Assembly (NCBI GenBank): GCA_007570995.1
Contig: RKSG01000089.1
Location: forward strand, 1 to 32,583
DNA from: Nitrospirales bacterium
Lineage (GTDB): Bacteria; Nitrospirota; Nitrospiria; Nitrospirales; UBA8639
Length of the DNA stretch: 32,583 bases
Direction: 5' to 3'
Part shown: positions 24,196 through 32,583 of the stretch, in pieces
Position numbering within the stretch: position 1 is the stretch's first letter
Layout of the letters: every line of letters starts with the position of its first letter
Notes under the pieces: generated by a model
The model's database searches: none
Told to the model about the DNA's origin: nothing
What the model saw: only the letters and a program-made list of their open reading frames with translations
Made by a program: the position numbers and the translations under genes

Positions 24196-25095
24196 ATGAA
24201 AGATTACAACACGGATATGACCCCACGGCCGCCAGTCCGTCAGGTTCCCGGGGGGGGCACCCCACCCCCAGGTTGGTCTCTGCTCCGTGTCTCCGGCGCG
24301 ATTCTGGCCTGTGTTCTGTTCACCGCCTGCCCACCCGACAACACCCCACTCATCGAAGAAAATGAGCGGCTTAAAAAGCAAAACGTCAAGCAGGAAACAA
24401 TGATGGCGACGATTCAAGATGGAAACAGGGTCCTCCAGGAACAGATCGACCGGCTCAATCAGGAACTGCGGGACAACGAGCAGACGTTCGCGGAACAACT
24501 CGAGCACGCTCAACAAACCGGGCAAAGTCTCTCAACCGAAAACCACAACCTGCTCAAACAAATCCAGACGTTAACCAAAGACAACCATAAACTGAAACAG
24601 GAGTACGAAAAACTGAAGGCAGAAAACACCAAACACAAAGGCGATGCCCAATGGTTGCGGAAGCAACGCAAGATCTTTCGACAATCTCTTCAAGCCAACA
24701 CACAGACAGCGAAAACGCAACGGTTCCCCTATCCCCTGCGTGACGTGATCAAAGCCACCTCGCAAGCCTTGGCACAACACGGGTATATGGTGTTGGCAAA
24801 AATGGCAACCGACACAAAAGCCGTCTTTGTCACAGAACGAAAAACTTCACCCTCCTCTTCAATCGAGTCGCGAGGTTACCGGAATCAGTACCTCGTGGAA
24901 CTGACAGCGCAATCCACCAATCAGACTGCCCTGAAAATCAGGTCGCAGTACGAAAAAATGAGGCAGCAGGAAGAACCGATTCTGGACACTGACAGCGAAG
25001 ATGTCTCAGACCTTGAGCAGCAATTTATTCAGGCCATTCACCAGCAACTTGATCAGCCACGCTCGAAGGCCAAGTCCAAAGCCACCAACAAATAA
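24196..25095 (+). CDS. Coiled-coil lipoprotein
   Basis: Start reassigned to MKDYNTDMTPRPP; LLRVSGAILACVLFTAC lipobox-like; long coiled coil (EENERLKKQNVKQE...LEHAQQTGQSLSTENHNLLKQIQTLTKDNHKLKQEYEKLKAEN) and a C-terminal globular part. Confidence 0.65.
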   Translation: MKDYNTDMTPRPPVRQVPGGGTPPPGWSLLRVSGAILACVLFTACPPDNTPLIEENERLKKQNVKQETMMATIQDGNRVLQEQIDRLNQELRDNEQTFAEQLEHAQQTGQSLSTENHNLLKQIQTLTKDNHKLKQEYEKLKAENTKHKGDAQWLRKQRKIFRQSLQANTQTAKTQRFPYPLRDVIKATSQALAQHGYMVLAKMATDTKAVFVTERKTSPSSSIESRGYRNQYLVELTAQSTNQTALKIRSQYEKMRQQEEPILDTDSEDVSDLEQQFIQAIHQQLDQPRSKAKSKATNK

Positions 25096-25337
25096 CGAGC
25101 ACTCCACCCTCAGGCGTCGCACTGCCCTGACCTGCCACCATGGGTCTGTTTCTGTCCCGCTAAGGCCATAGACATGCGCCGGTCGTACAGCACGCAGGAA
25201 CCAGCCCCTCAGATCTGTGATCCGGCCACAGCCATGACTCACATCAACGCCATCCCTGACAACTCGCCCCCCTGCAACTCACAGGCCGCAGGATACATGG
25301 AATCCCCTGGCATGTGCGCGTCCCGCTTTCCTTGAGG

Positions 25338-25447
25338 CTGTAGGATTATGGAGAGAAAGCTAACAGATTGCGGCCGATCCCCACGGAGACCGGGCGATAT
25401 TTGTCGGTCTGTAGGATTATGGAGAGGAAGCTAACAGACTGTGGCCG
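25338..25447. repeat. Two-copy imperfect direct repeat (39 nt, 36/39 identical, 71-nt spacing)
   Basis: 25338-25376 ctgtaggattatggagagaaagctaacagattgcggccg and 25409-25447 ctgtaggattatggagaggaagctaacagactgtggccg; copy 2 covers the gltD C-terminus and stop. Confidence 0.9.
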
Positions 25448-26856
25448 GCTTTCAGATAGGCATCAATCCCTGCAGCGGCTTTCCGGCCCTCCGCAATAGC
25501 CCAGACGATGAGCGAGGCACCACGCCGCGCATCCCCGGCGGCAAAGATGCCCGCCTTGCTGGTCATGAAATTGTGGTCCACCGCTACATTTCCGCGAGCG
25601 TCGTAGTGTATACCAAGACTATCGAGCAGGCCATCTTTCACTGGTCCCGTAAAGCCCATAGCCAAAAGAACCAGATCGACGTCCATGTCAAACGCTGCTG
25701 TCCCGGCCTTCGGAATGAATGTTCCCCCCTCAGCTGAAACCCGATGAGCGTGCAACTTGCTCAGACGGCCATTTTCCCCGGAGAATTTCGTTGTCGAGAC
25801 ACTCCACCGGCGATCACACCCTTCTTCGTGAGCATGGGAGGTGCGAAGTTGCATGGGCCACATCGGCCACGGCGTGCGCGCTGCGCGCTGGGGAGGAGGT
25901 TCAGGCAATAGCTCAAACTGAAACACCTCCTTGCATCCTTGGCGACGAGCCGTGCCCAAACAGTCGGATCCCGTATCGCCGCCACCAATAATCACGACCC
26001 GTTTATCTTTCGCCGTGATCCGTTTGCCCACCACATGTTCCCCGGCATTCACTTGATTTTGCTGGACGAGATACGGCATGGCAAAGTGGATGCCCTCCAG
26101 CTCTCGACCACGTACCGGCAAATCACGTGCTCGTTCGGCCCCCAAGGCCAGACACACGGCATCGTACTGCCGGGTCAGGTCTTCTCCTGCCACAGTCACG
26201 CCGACGGTGACATTGGTTTCGAACCGCACGCCTTCCGCGATCATTTGATCCAGTCGGCGGTCAACGACCCATTTTTCCATCTTGAAATCCGGAATGCCAT
26301 ACCGCAGCAACCCGCCAATTCGGTTTGCCTTTTCATACACGGTGACGCAGTGACCCGCACGGGCCAGCTGCTGGGCGGCGGCCAGCCCCGCAGGGCCTGA
26401 TCCAACGATCGCCACGGTTTTACCTGTTTGGGATACCGGCATAATCGGATCAATCCACCCTTCGGCAAACGCGCGATCAATGATGTTCCATTCAATCGTA
26501 CGGATGGCGACAGGATCGGCATTGATGCCAAGCACACAAGCCGACTCGCACGGTGCCGGGCACAACCGCCCGGTGAATTCAGGAAAATTATTCGTGGCAT
26601 GGAGCACACCGAGCGCCTCCTTCCACTGCCCTCGATGCACCAGATCATTCCACTCAGGAATCAGATTGACAACCGGGCACCCGTTTGTGCTCTGACAAAA
26701 CGGCACGCCACAATCCATACACCGTCCGCTCTGGTTGATCAGCTTCTCTTCGGGAAACGGCTCATACATTTCCTTCCAATCCAACACCCGCATCTCAACC
26801 GGACGTCGGACAGGATCTTCCCGCCTAAACCTCACAAACCCTCGTGGATCACCCAC
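25417..26856 (-). CDS. gltD: Glutamate synthase small subunit
   Basis: 479 aa; [106 protein letters not shown]. Confidence 0.95.
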   Translation of the reverse strand: MGDPRGFVRFRREDPVRRPVEMRVLDWKEMYEPFPEEKLINQSGRCMDCGVPFCQSTNGCPVVNLIPEWNDLVHRGQWKEALGVLHATNNFPEFTGRLCPAPCESACVLGINADPVAIRTIEWNIIDRAFAEGWIDPIMPVSQTGKTVAIVGSGPAGLAAAQQLARAGHCVTVYEKANRIGGLLRYGIPDFKMEKWVVDRRLDQMIAEGVRFETNVTVGVTVAGEDLTRQYDAVCLALGAERARDLPVRGRELEGIHFAMPYLVQQNQVNAGEHVVGKRITAKDKRVVIIGGGDTGSDCLGTARRQGCKEVFQFELLPEPPPQRAARTPWPMWPMQLRTSHAHEEGCDRRWSVSTTKFSGENGRLSKLHAHRVSAEGGTFIPKAGTAAFDMDVDLVLLAMGFTGPVKDGLLDSLGIHYDARGNVAVDHNFMTSKAGIFAAGDARRGASLIVWAIAEGRKAAAGIDAYLKAGHSLLASSP

Positions 26857-29800
26857 GGACCGCTCCCTGCTGCTGGTAGGCGCGGCTGTGCACCGTCGCC
26901 TTCCGTTCCATCATGACTCGCTTATAATCCAGTGGCATCACCTTCACAAACATGGCAAGCATCTGATGCCAGTTGTCCAGCATCATCCTGGCTTTGCGGC
27001 TGCCGGTATAGCGGACATGCTGTTCAATCATGGTGCGCAACGTGTCAACGTCCTCGTCCGCCTCCACCACGTCCAGGTCAACCATGCCAAGGTTGCACCG
27101 GGAGGCAAACTTGCCATCTTCGTTCAACACATAGGCTTCACCGCCCGACATGCCGGCCGCAAAGTTTCGCCCGGTTCTGCCCAACACCACCACCACTCCG
27201 CCCGTCATATATTCACACCCGTGATCTCCCGTCCCCTCAATCACCGTGCGCACGCCGCTGTTACGCACCGCAAACCGTTCGCCCGCTGTCCCGTAAAAAT
27301 AACACTCGCCACCCGTGGCACCATACAGTGACGTATTACCAATCAGAATTGTGTCTTCCGGTCGAAACAGCACGCCTTGGGGCGGAGTCACAATGATCTT
27401 GCCACCCGAGAGGCCCTTCCCCAGATAATCATTCGACTCGCCTTCGAGACGCAGGGTCACCCCGTTGGCCAGAAAAGCGCCGAACGACTGCCCTGCAGAC
27501 CCCTTGAAGTTGATGGTAATGGTGTCAGGAGGCAAACCCTTTTCTCCATATTTCTTCGCAAGATGACCTGACAACATGGTCCCCGTCGTGCGATCGGTAT
27601 TACCAATAGGCAAATCCAGCGTCACCGGTTCCTGTCGTACAATCGCCGGCTCGCAGAGCTTTATCAATCGACTGTCCAGTACCTGATCCAACCCGTGGTG
27701 TTGCGATTGGACCTTGTGTGTCGCCACATCGGGGCCAACGTCGGGCTTCCACTGCAAGGGAGAGAGATCCAAGCCACTGGCCTTCCAGTGGTCAACGGCC
27801 TTCTGCACCTTGAGTTTGTCACTGCGGCCAATCATCTCCGGAAATGTCCGGAACCCAAGTTGTGCCATGAGCTGCCGCACTTCCTCCGCCACGAAGAAAA
27901 AGAAATTCACCACGTGCTCCGGTTGGCCCGCAAACCGCTCACGCAGTTCGGGATCCTGGGTCGCGATGCCGACCGGACAGGTGTTGAGATGGCACTTCCG
28001 CATCATGACACAACCTTCAACAATTAAGGGCGCGGTGGAAAACCCAAACTCTTCAGCACCAAGCAGAGCGGCCACCACGACATCGCGACCAGTCTTCATT
28101 TGTCCGTCGGTTTCCACAGTGATGCGCCCTCGAAGGTCATTGAGGACCAGCGTTTGATGAGTCTCCGCCAAGCCCAGCTCCCAGGGAATGCCGGCGGACT
28201 TAATCGACGACAGGGGAGATGCTCCCGTGCCACCGGCATCACCACTGATCAGCACTTTGTCGGCATGTGCCTTGGACACACCAGCAGCGACCGTGCCCAC
28301 ACCCACTTCAGACACGAGCTTCACTGACACCGCTGCGGCGGGATTCGCGTTTTTCAGATCAAAAATGAGTTGCGCCAAATCCTCGATGGAATAAATATCA
28401 TGGTGCGGCGGTGGGGAAATGAGCCCCACCCCGGGTATCGAAAACCGCATCTTTGCAATAACATCGTCCACTTTATGGCCAGGAAGTTGTCCTCCTTCTC
28501 CGGGTTTCGCGCCCTGTGCCATTTTAATTTGCAGTTCTTTCGCGTTGACCAGATAATGCGCGGTGACACCAAAGCGTCCTGAAGCCACCTGCTTTATATA
28601 CGAATTCTTCGAATCGCCGTTCGGCAAGGGCACAAAACGCGCGGCATCTTCCCCACCTTCTCCCGTATTACTCTTGGCTCCGATCCGATTCATCGCAATG
28701 GCAAGCGTCTCATGTGATTCCTTGCTGATGGCACCATATGACATCGCGCCGGTAGTAAACCGTCGCATGATGTCCCTGGCCGGTTCGATGTCTTCCAGTG
28801 GCAATGGCTGCGGCAACACATGGAAGTCAAACAACCCCCGAAGATGCGTTCGATGTTGGGTTTCATCATTCACCAGCTGCGCATATTCTGCATAGGTTTT
28901 GGCGTCGTTGTTGGAGGTCGCATGTTGCAGTTTCGCAATGGTCTCGGGGTTCCAGGCATGATGTTCACCCTGAATGCGATAGTGCACGTCACCACCAACG
29001 TCCAACATGCGAACGGAAACCGGGGTATACGCGACCTGGTGGCGACGCAATGACTCCTCAGCAATTTCACGCATCCCGATCCCCTGGATCCTGGAGGAAG
29101 TGCCGGTAAAGTATTGATCCACGAACTGGTGATTCAGTCCAAGGGCTTCAAAGATTTGTGCCCCGCAATAGGACTGCACCGTCGAGATACCCATTTTGGA
29201 AAAAATCTTGAGCAGGCCCTTGTTGACGGCTGTGATAAATTTCGCCGACGCGCTTTCGGCGTCAGTCCCTTCCGGCAAAGCACCATCGAGTTCCAGATCG
29301 TGATAGGTCTCAAACACAAGATAGGGGTTCACGACCCCGGCACCATAGCCGATCAGACATGCAAAATGATGGGTATCGCGCGGCTCGCCGGTTTCAAGAA
29401 TCAAGCCGACTTCCGTGCGCGTGGACTCACGCACCAAATGGTGATGGACCGCAGCCACGCCCAGCAAACTGGGAATTGGTGCCCATTCCTGCTGCACGCC
29501 GCGATCACTCAGGATCAGAAACTTGTACCCCTGCCGAATCGCCTGTGACGCATCCTGGCACAGTTGATGCACTGCCTCCTCCAGCCCATCCGGGCCTTTG
29601 GACACACGGAACAACAGCGGCAATGTCTTGCTGACAAAATTGGGGTCCTGGATCTCCCGAAGTTTGGCCAGTTGGGCATTGGTCAGAATCGGCTGCTGGA
29701 TTCTAATTCTGCGACAGGCTTCCGGAACCTCTGCCATCAGGTTGGGTTTCGGCCCGATATTCGTAACCAGCGACATGACCAGCTGTTCGCGAATCGGATC

Positions 29801-31468
29801 AATGGGAGGATTCGTCACCTGTGCAAAGAGTTGTTTAAAATATTTCGGCAACAATTGCGGCCGATTGGACAGCACCGCCAACGGGGTATCCATGCCCATT
29901 GACGACGTGGGTTCTTCACCGTTGATCCCCATCGGCGACAATACCATTTTAATTTCTTCCACGGTGTATCCAAACACCTGCTGTCGTTGGCGGAGGGTCT
30001 GGCGATCCGGTTGCGGCACATGCAACGGCTCCTGGAGTTCATCCAGTGACACACGGCACTGCATCAGCCAGGAGCGGTACGGTTGGCTGTTGACAATATG
30101 GGCTTCGATTTCCTCGTCGTCGATAATGCGCCCCTGTTCAGTATCCACCAGAAACATGCGGCCCGGTTCGAGACGGCCTTTGGCACGGATCTGGTTCGGG
30201 GCAGCCGGCAGGACACCCGCCTCGGACGCCAGGACAACGACATCATCCGTCGTGATCTGATAGCGGCACGGCCGTAACCCGTTGCGATCCAACGTCGCAC
30301 CGATCTGTTTGCCATCTGTGAACGCGACGGCCGCCGGCCCGTCCCACGGTTCCATAATAGAGGCATGGTATTCATAAAACGCCCGTCGCTCGATATTCAT
30401 ATGAGGATTGCCAACCCATGGTTCGGGGATCAACATCATCATGACATGAGCCAGCGGTCGGCCGGCCATCGAGAGAAACTCCACCGCATTGTCGAGACAG
30501 GCGGAATCGCTTTGATTGTCATGGATGATGGGGTAGAGTTCTGCGATCTCATCGCCAAACAGATCAGAGGCTAAGCGCCCCTGGCGCGCTCGCATCCAGT
30601 TGACATTGCCTCGCAGGGTGTTAATTTCGCCATTATGGACAATGTACCGATAGGGGTGAGCCAACGACCAGGCAGGGAAGGTATTCGTACTAAAGCGGGA
30701 ATGCACAAGTGCCAAAGCCGAGATCATACTGGCATCGGCCAGATCCGGGAAAAAGAGACCGAGTTGCCCAGGCAGGAGCATGCCTTTATAGACAATCGTT
30801 CGGGACGATAGACTGCAGACATACACGTGATCGTGTTCCTCCAGTGCGGACTCACGAATCGCCCGGGTCATACATTTCCGCACGATGTACAACTTCCGTT
30901 CAAACTGAGTTGCCGTGAGCCTGTCGCGAGCAATGAAAAACTGCCGTATGGCAGGCAGGGTCTTGCGAGCAACGGTGCCAACGTGCTCGAGTTTCACCGG
31001 TACGTCACGCCACCCTAACACCCTGAGCCCCTGCCCATGAATAACGGACTCCACGATGCCTTCGCATTGACGACAAAGCAGTTCGGCCTGGGGGAAGAAC
31101 GCCATTCCCACCCCATAGCCCCCCGCTTCAGGCAAGTGAATCCCCACGTCAAGACAGACGCGCCTGAAAAATTCATGGGAGATTTGCAGAAGAATCCCCG
31201 CACCATCGCCGGTACAGGGATCGCACCCCTGTGCCCCACGATGGTGTAAATTGTTCAAAACCAGCAAGGCCTTCTCGATGATATCGTGGGACCGATGGCC
31301 TTTCATGTTGGCCACAAAGCCAATGCCACACGCATCCTTCTCACATTGCGGGTCATAGAGCCCCTGTTTGGATGGAAAACCGTAGAATGGTCGTTGAGTA
31401 CGCATTGAATGAAGGTCAGGGATGACAACAGCCGCCATGCTGGCATCCTGTCTGCCAGAATGAACCAC
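26849..31468 (-). CDS. gltB: Glutamate synthase large subunit
   Basis: 1539 aa; [127 protein letters not shown]-terminal GXGXG-type repeats; overlaps gltD by 8 nt. Confidence 0.96.
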   Translation of the reverse strand: MVHSGRQDASMAAVVIPDLHSMRTQRPFYGFPSKQGLYDPQCEKDACGIGFVANMKGHRSHDIIEKALLVLNNLHHRGAQGCDPCTGDGAGILLQISHEFFRRVCLDVGIHLPEAGGYGVGMAFFPQAELLCRQCEGIVESVIHGQGLRVLGWRDVPVKLEHVGTVARKTLPAIRQFFIARDRLTATQFERKLYIVRKCMTRAIRESALEEHDHVYVCSLSSRTIVYKGMLLPGQLGLFFPDLADASMISALALVHSRFSTNTFPAWSLAHPYRYIVHNGEINTLRGNVNWMRARQGRLASDLFGDEIAELYPIIHDNQSDSACLDNAVEFLSMAGRPLAHVMMMLIPEPWVGNPHMNIERRAFYEYHASIMEPWDGPAAVAFTDGKQIGATLDRNGLRPCRYQITTDDVVVLASEAGVLPAAPNQIRAKGRLEPGRMFLVDTEQGRIIDDEEIEAHIVNSQPYRSWLMQCRVSLDELQEPLHVPQPDRQTLRQRQQVFGYTVEEIKMVLSPMGINGEEPTSSMGMDTPLAVLSNRPQLLPKYFKQLFAQVTNPPIDPIREQLVMSLVTNIGPKPNLMAEVPEACRRIRIQQPILTNAQLAKLREIQDPNFVSKTLPLLFRVSKGPDGLEEAVHQLCQDASQAIRQGYKFLILSDRGVQQEWAPIPSLLGVAAVHHHLVRESTRTEVGLILETGEPRDTHHFACLIGYGAGVVNPYLVFETYHDLELDGALPEGTDAESASAKFITAVNKGLLKIFSKMGISTVQSYCGAQIFEALGLNHQFVDQYFTGTSSRIQGIGMREIAEESLRRHQVAYTPVSVRMLDVGGDVHYRIQGEHHAWNPETIAKLQHATSNNDAKTYAEYAQLVNDETQHRTHLRGLFDFHVLPQPLPLEDIEPARDIMRRFTTGAMSYGAISKESHETLAIAMNRIGAKSNTGEGGEDAARFVPLPNGDSKNSYIKQVASGRFGVTAHYLVNAKELQIKMAQGAKPGEGGQLPGHKVDDVIAKMRFSIPGVGLISPPPHHDIYSIEDLAQLIFDLKNANPAAAVSVKLVSEVGVGTVAAGVSKAHADKVLISGDAGGTGASPLSSIKSAGIPWELGLAETHQTLVLNDLRGRITVETDGQMKTGRDVVVAALLGAEEFGFSTAPLIVEGCVMMRKCHLNTCPVGIATQDPELRERFAGQPEHVVNFFFFVAEEVRQLMAQLGFRTFPEMIGRSDKLKVQKAVDHWKASGLDLSPLQWKPDVGPDVATHKVQSQHHGLDQVLDSRLIKLCEPAIVRQEPVTLDLPIGNTDRTTGTMLSGHLAKKYGEKGLPPDTITINFKGSAGQSFGAFLANGVTLRLEGESNDYLGKGLSGGKIIVTPPQGVLFRPEDTILIGNTSLYGATGGECYFYGTAGERFAVRNSGVRTVIEGTGDHGCEYMTGGVVVVLGRTGRNFAAGMSGGEAYVLNEDGKFASRCNLGMVDLDVVEADEDVDTLRTMIEQHVRYTGSRKARMMLDNWHQMLAMFVKVMPLDYKRVMMERKATVHSRAYQQQGAVRG

Positions 31469-31710
31469 GACGGCAACACGGCGACGGCCTCAACCCCGTG
31501 CCACCGCGTGCACGAACAGACCAGAACCAGCGACCTGAAGCACCGCAGGGACAAAACAAAAATCTACTGGATGCGAAAAATGGTGTCAAGGCAGATCCCA
31601 GGAAACCCCGCTTCCATGCTTGCATTCCGCCTCTCACTCATTGATGTGATCGTTGAGAGAGGATCAGCACTTACCTTGACAAACACCAGACCCTTCCCTA
31701 GGATCACCCC

Positions 31711-32583
31711 ATGGCCACTGGGCAACCGGCTGTGCAACCCTCCCTCACGATGGATGCCGTGTGGGAAATCTACCACGAGGATCTCGAAGAAATTGAATCG
31801 CAAATCCGTCGTCATCTCAATTCTGATGCCCCACTGATCAACGAAGTCGCCGCTCATATTCTCAACGGCGGTGGCAAGCGCATTCGGCCCCTCCTCCTCA
31901 ATCTCTGTGCCCGACTCTCAGGCTATGTCCCCACAGATGACCTGATCATTGGCAGTCTGATTGAATTCATCCATACGGCGACGCTCCTCCATGACGATGT
32001 CCTGGACGAGGCCGCCCTCCGTCGGGGTCAGCTCACCGCCCAACGCATTTGGGGAAACCGGGCCAGTATTCTGGTGGGAGACTATCTGTACTCACAGGCC
32101 ATGCAGCACATTGCCGCATTTAAGAACCACGACATGAACGAGACCATGGCTACCGCCTGCCGGAAGATGGCCGAAGGAGAAATTCTTCAACTGACCGTCA
32201 ACCGACAACCGCTTGTCCCAGAGTCGGATTATCTCAGGATTGTCGAATACAAAACCGGTGCTCTGGTCGCAGCCGCGTGCAAAGTTGGAGCCATTCGAGG
32301 CAGCACCTCCCCCATGCAGCAGGAAGCGTTATATAAATTCGGCCTGTACATGGGCATCGCCTTCCAACTCACGGACGACCGGCTGGACTATACGGCCAAT
32401 GACAAGAATCTGGGCAAACCCCTCGGACAGGATTTGCGGCAGGGGATGGTCACGTTGCCTCTTATTCATTTACTGCACCATCTGCCGGTTGAGGACCGCC
32501 AACGCCTGGTCACGAACATTGAAACCGGATCCCTTGACGAGCAGCATGTGCTTCATCTCACAGGCCTTATGCGTCGCTATGGC
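31711..32583 (+). CDS. Polyprenyl synthetase (trans-isoprenyl diphosphate synthase), 3' end cut off by window end
   Basis: Read from ATG at 31711: ...HILNGGGKRIRPLLLNLCARLSGY...IEFIHTATLLHDDVLDEAALRRG...FQLTDDRLDYTANDKNLGKPLGQDLRQGMVTLPLIHLL, both aspartate-rich motifs; open to the edge. Confidence 0.92.
   Translation, partial: MATGQPAVQPSLTMDAVWEIYHEDLEEIESQIRRHLNSDAPLINEVAAHILNGGGKRIRPLLLNLCARLSGYVPTDDLIIGSLIEFIHTATLLHDDVLDEAALRRGQLTAQRIWGNRASILVGDYLYSQAMQHIAAFKNHDMNETMATACRKMAEGEILQLTVNRQPLVPESDYLRIVEYKTGALVAAACKVGAIRGSTSPMQQEALYKFGLYMGIAFQLTDDRLDYTANDKNLGKPLGQDLRQGMVTLPLIHLLHHLPVEDRQRLVTNIETGSLDEQHVLHLTGLMRRYG

Noticed and set aside
25338-25447. Possible CRISPR array
   Set aside because: Only two imperfect copies, and one is the coding end of gltD; no further units or cas genes.
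29598-30260. 220-aa plus-strand ORF opposite gltB
   Set aside because: Antisense shadow of a conserved gene; composition not protein-like.

Overview
The window is about 32.6 kb and densely coding, with no tRNA, rRNA or CRISPR array visible. From ~1 to 21.4 kb almost every real gene is on the minus strand. In transcription order this part contains: a DUF192 / Rieske / chagasin-like / D-amino-acid transaminase set; a giant (~1654 aa) multicopper oxidase (MCO) with a perfect HCHxxxHxxxxM signature and apparent three-fold internal repetition; two tandem cupredoxin + carboxypeptidase-regulatory-like proteins, coupled to an outer-membrane/LolA-like protein and a HEAT-repeat protein; a DUF255 thioredoxin-fold protein; a third cupredoxin paralog; and a tightly overlapping operon (O-methyltransferase, DUF420, tandem PCP_red domain protein, orphan polytopic membrane protein, CydA-like bd-type oxidase subunit, DUF3047, glycine-rich membrane protein cut by the window edge). 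The rest holds a disrupted small secreted-protein gene, a small cupredoxin, a PKD-like protein, a coiled-coil lipoprotein, gltB/gltD and the start of a polyprenyl synthetase. The main candidate for an undescribed system is the ~19 kb co-directional copper-protein / bd-like-oxidase block. It could be a periplasmic metal-oxidation or electron-transfer module, with the MCO resembling MofA-type putative manganese oxidases. The gene content suggests a Nitrospira-like (Nitrospirota) chemolithotroph, but that is inference. Product names come from motif recognition by eye; no searches were run.
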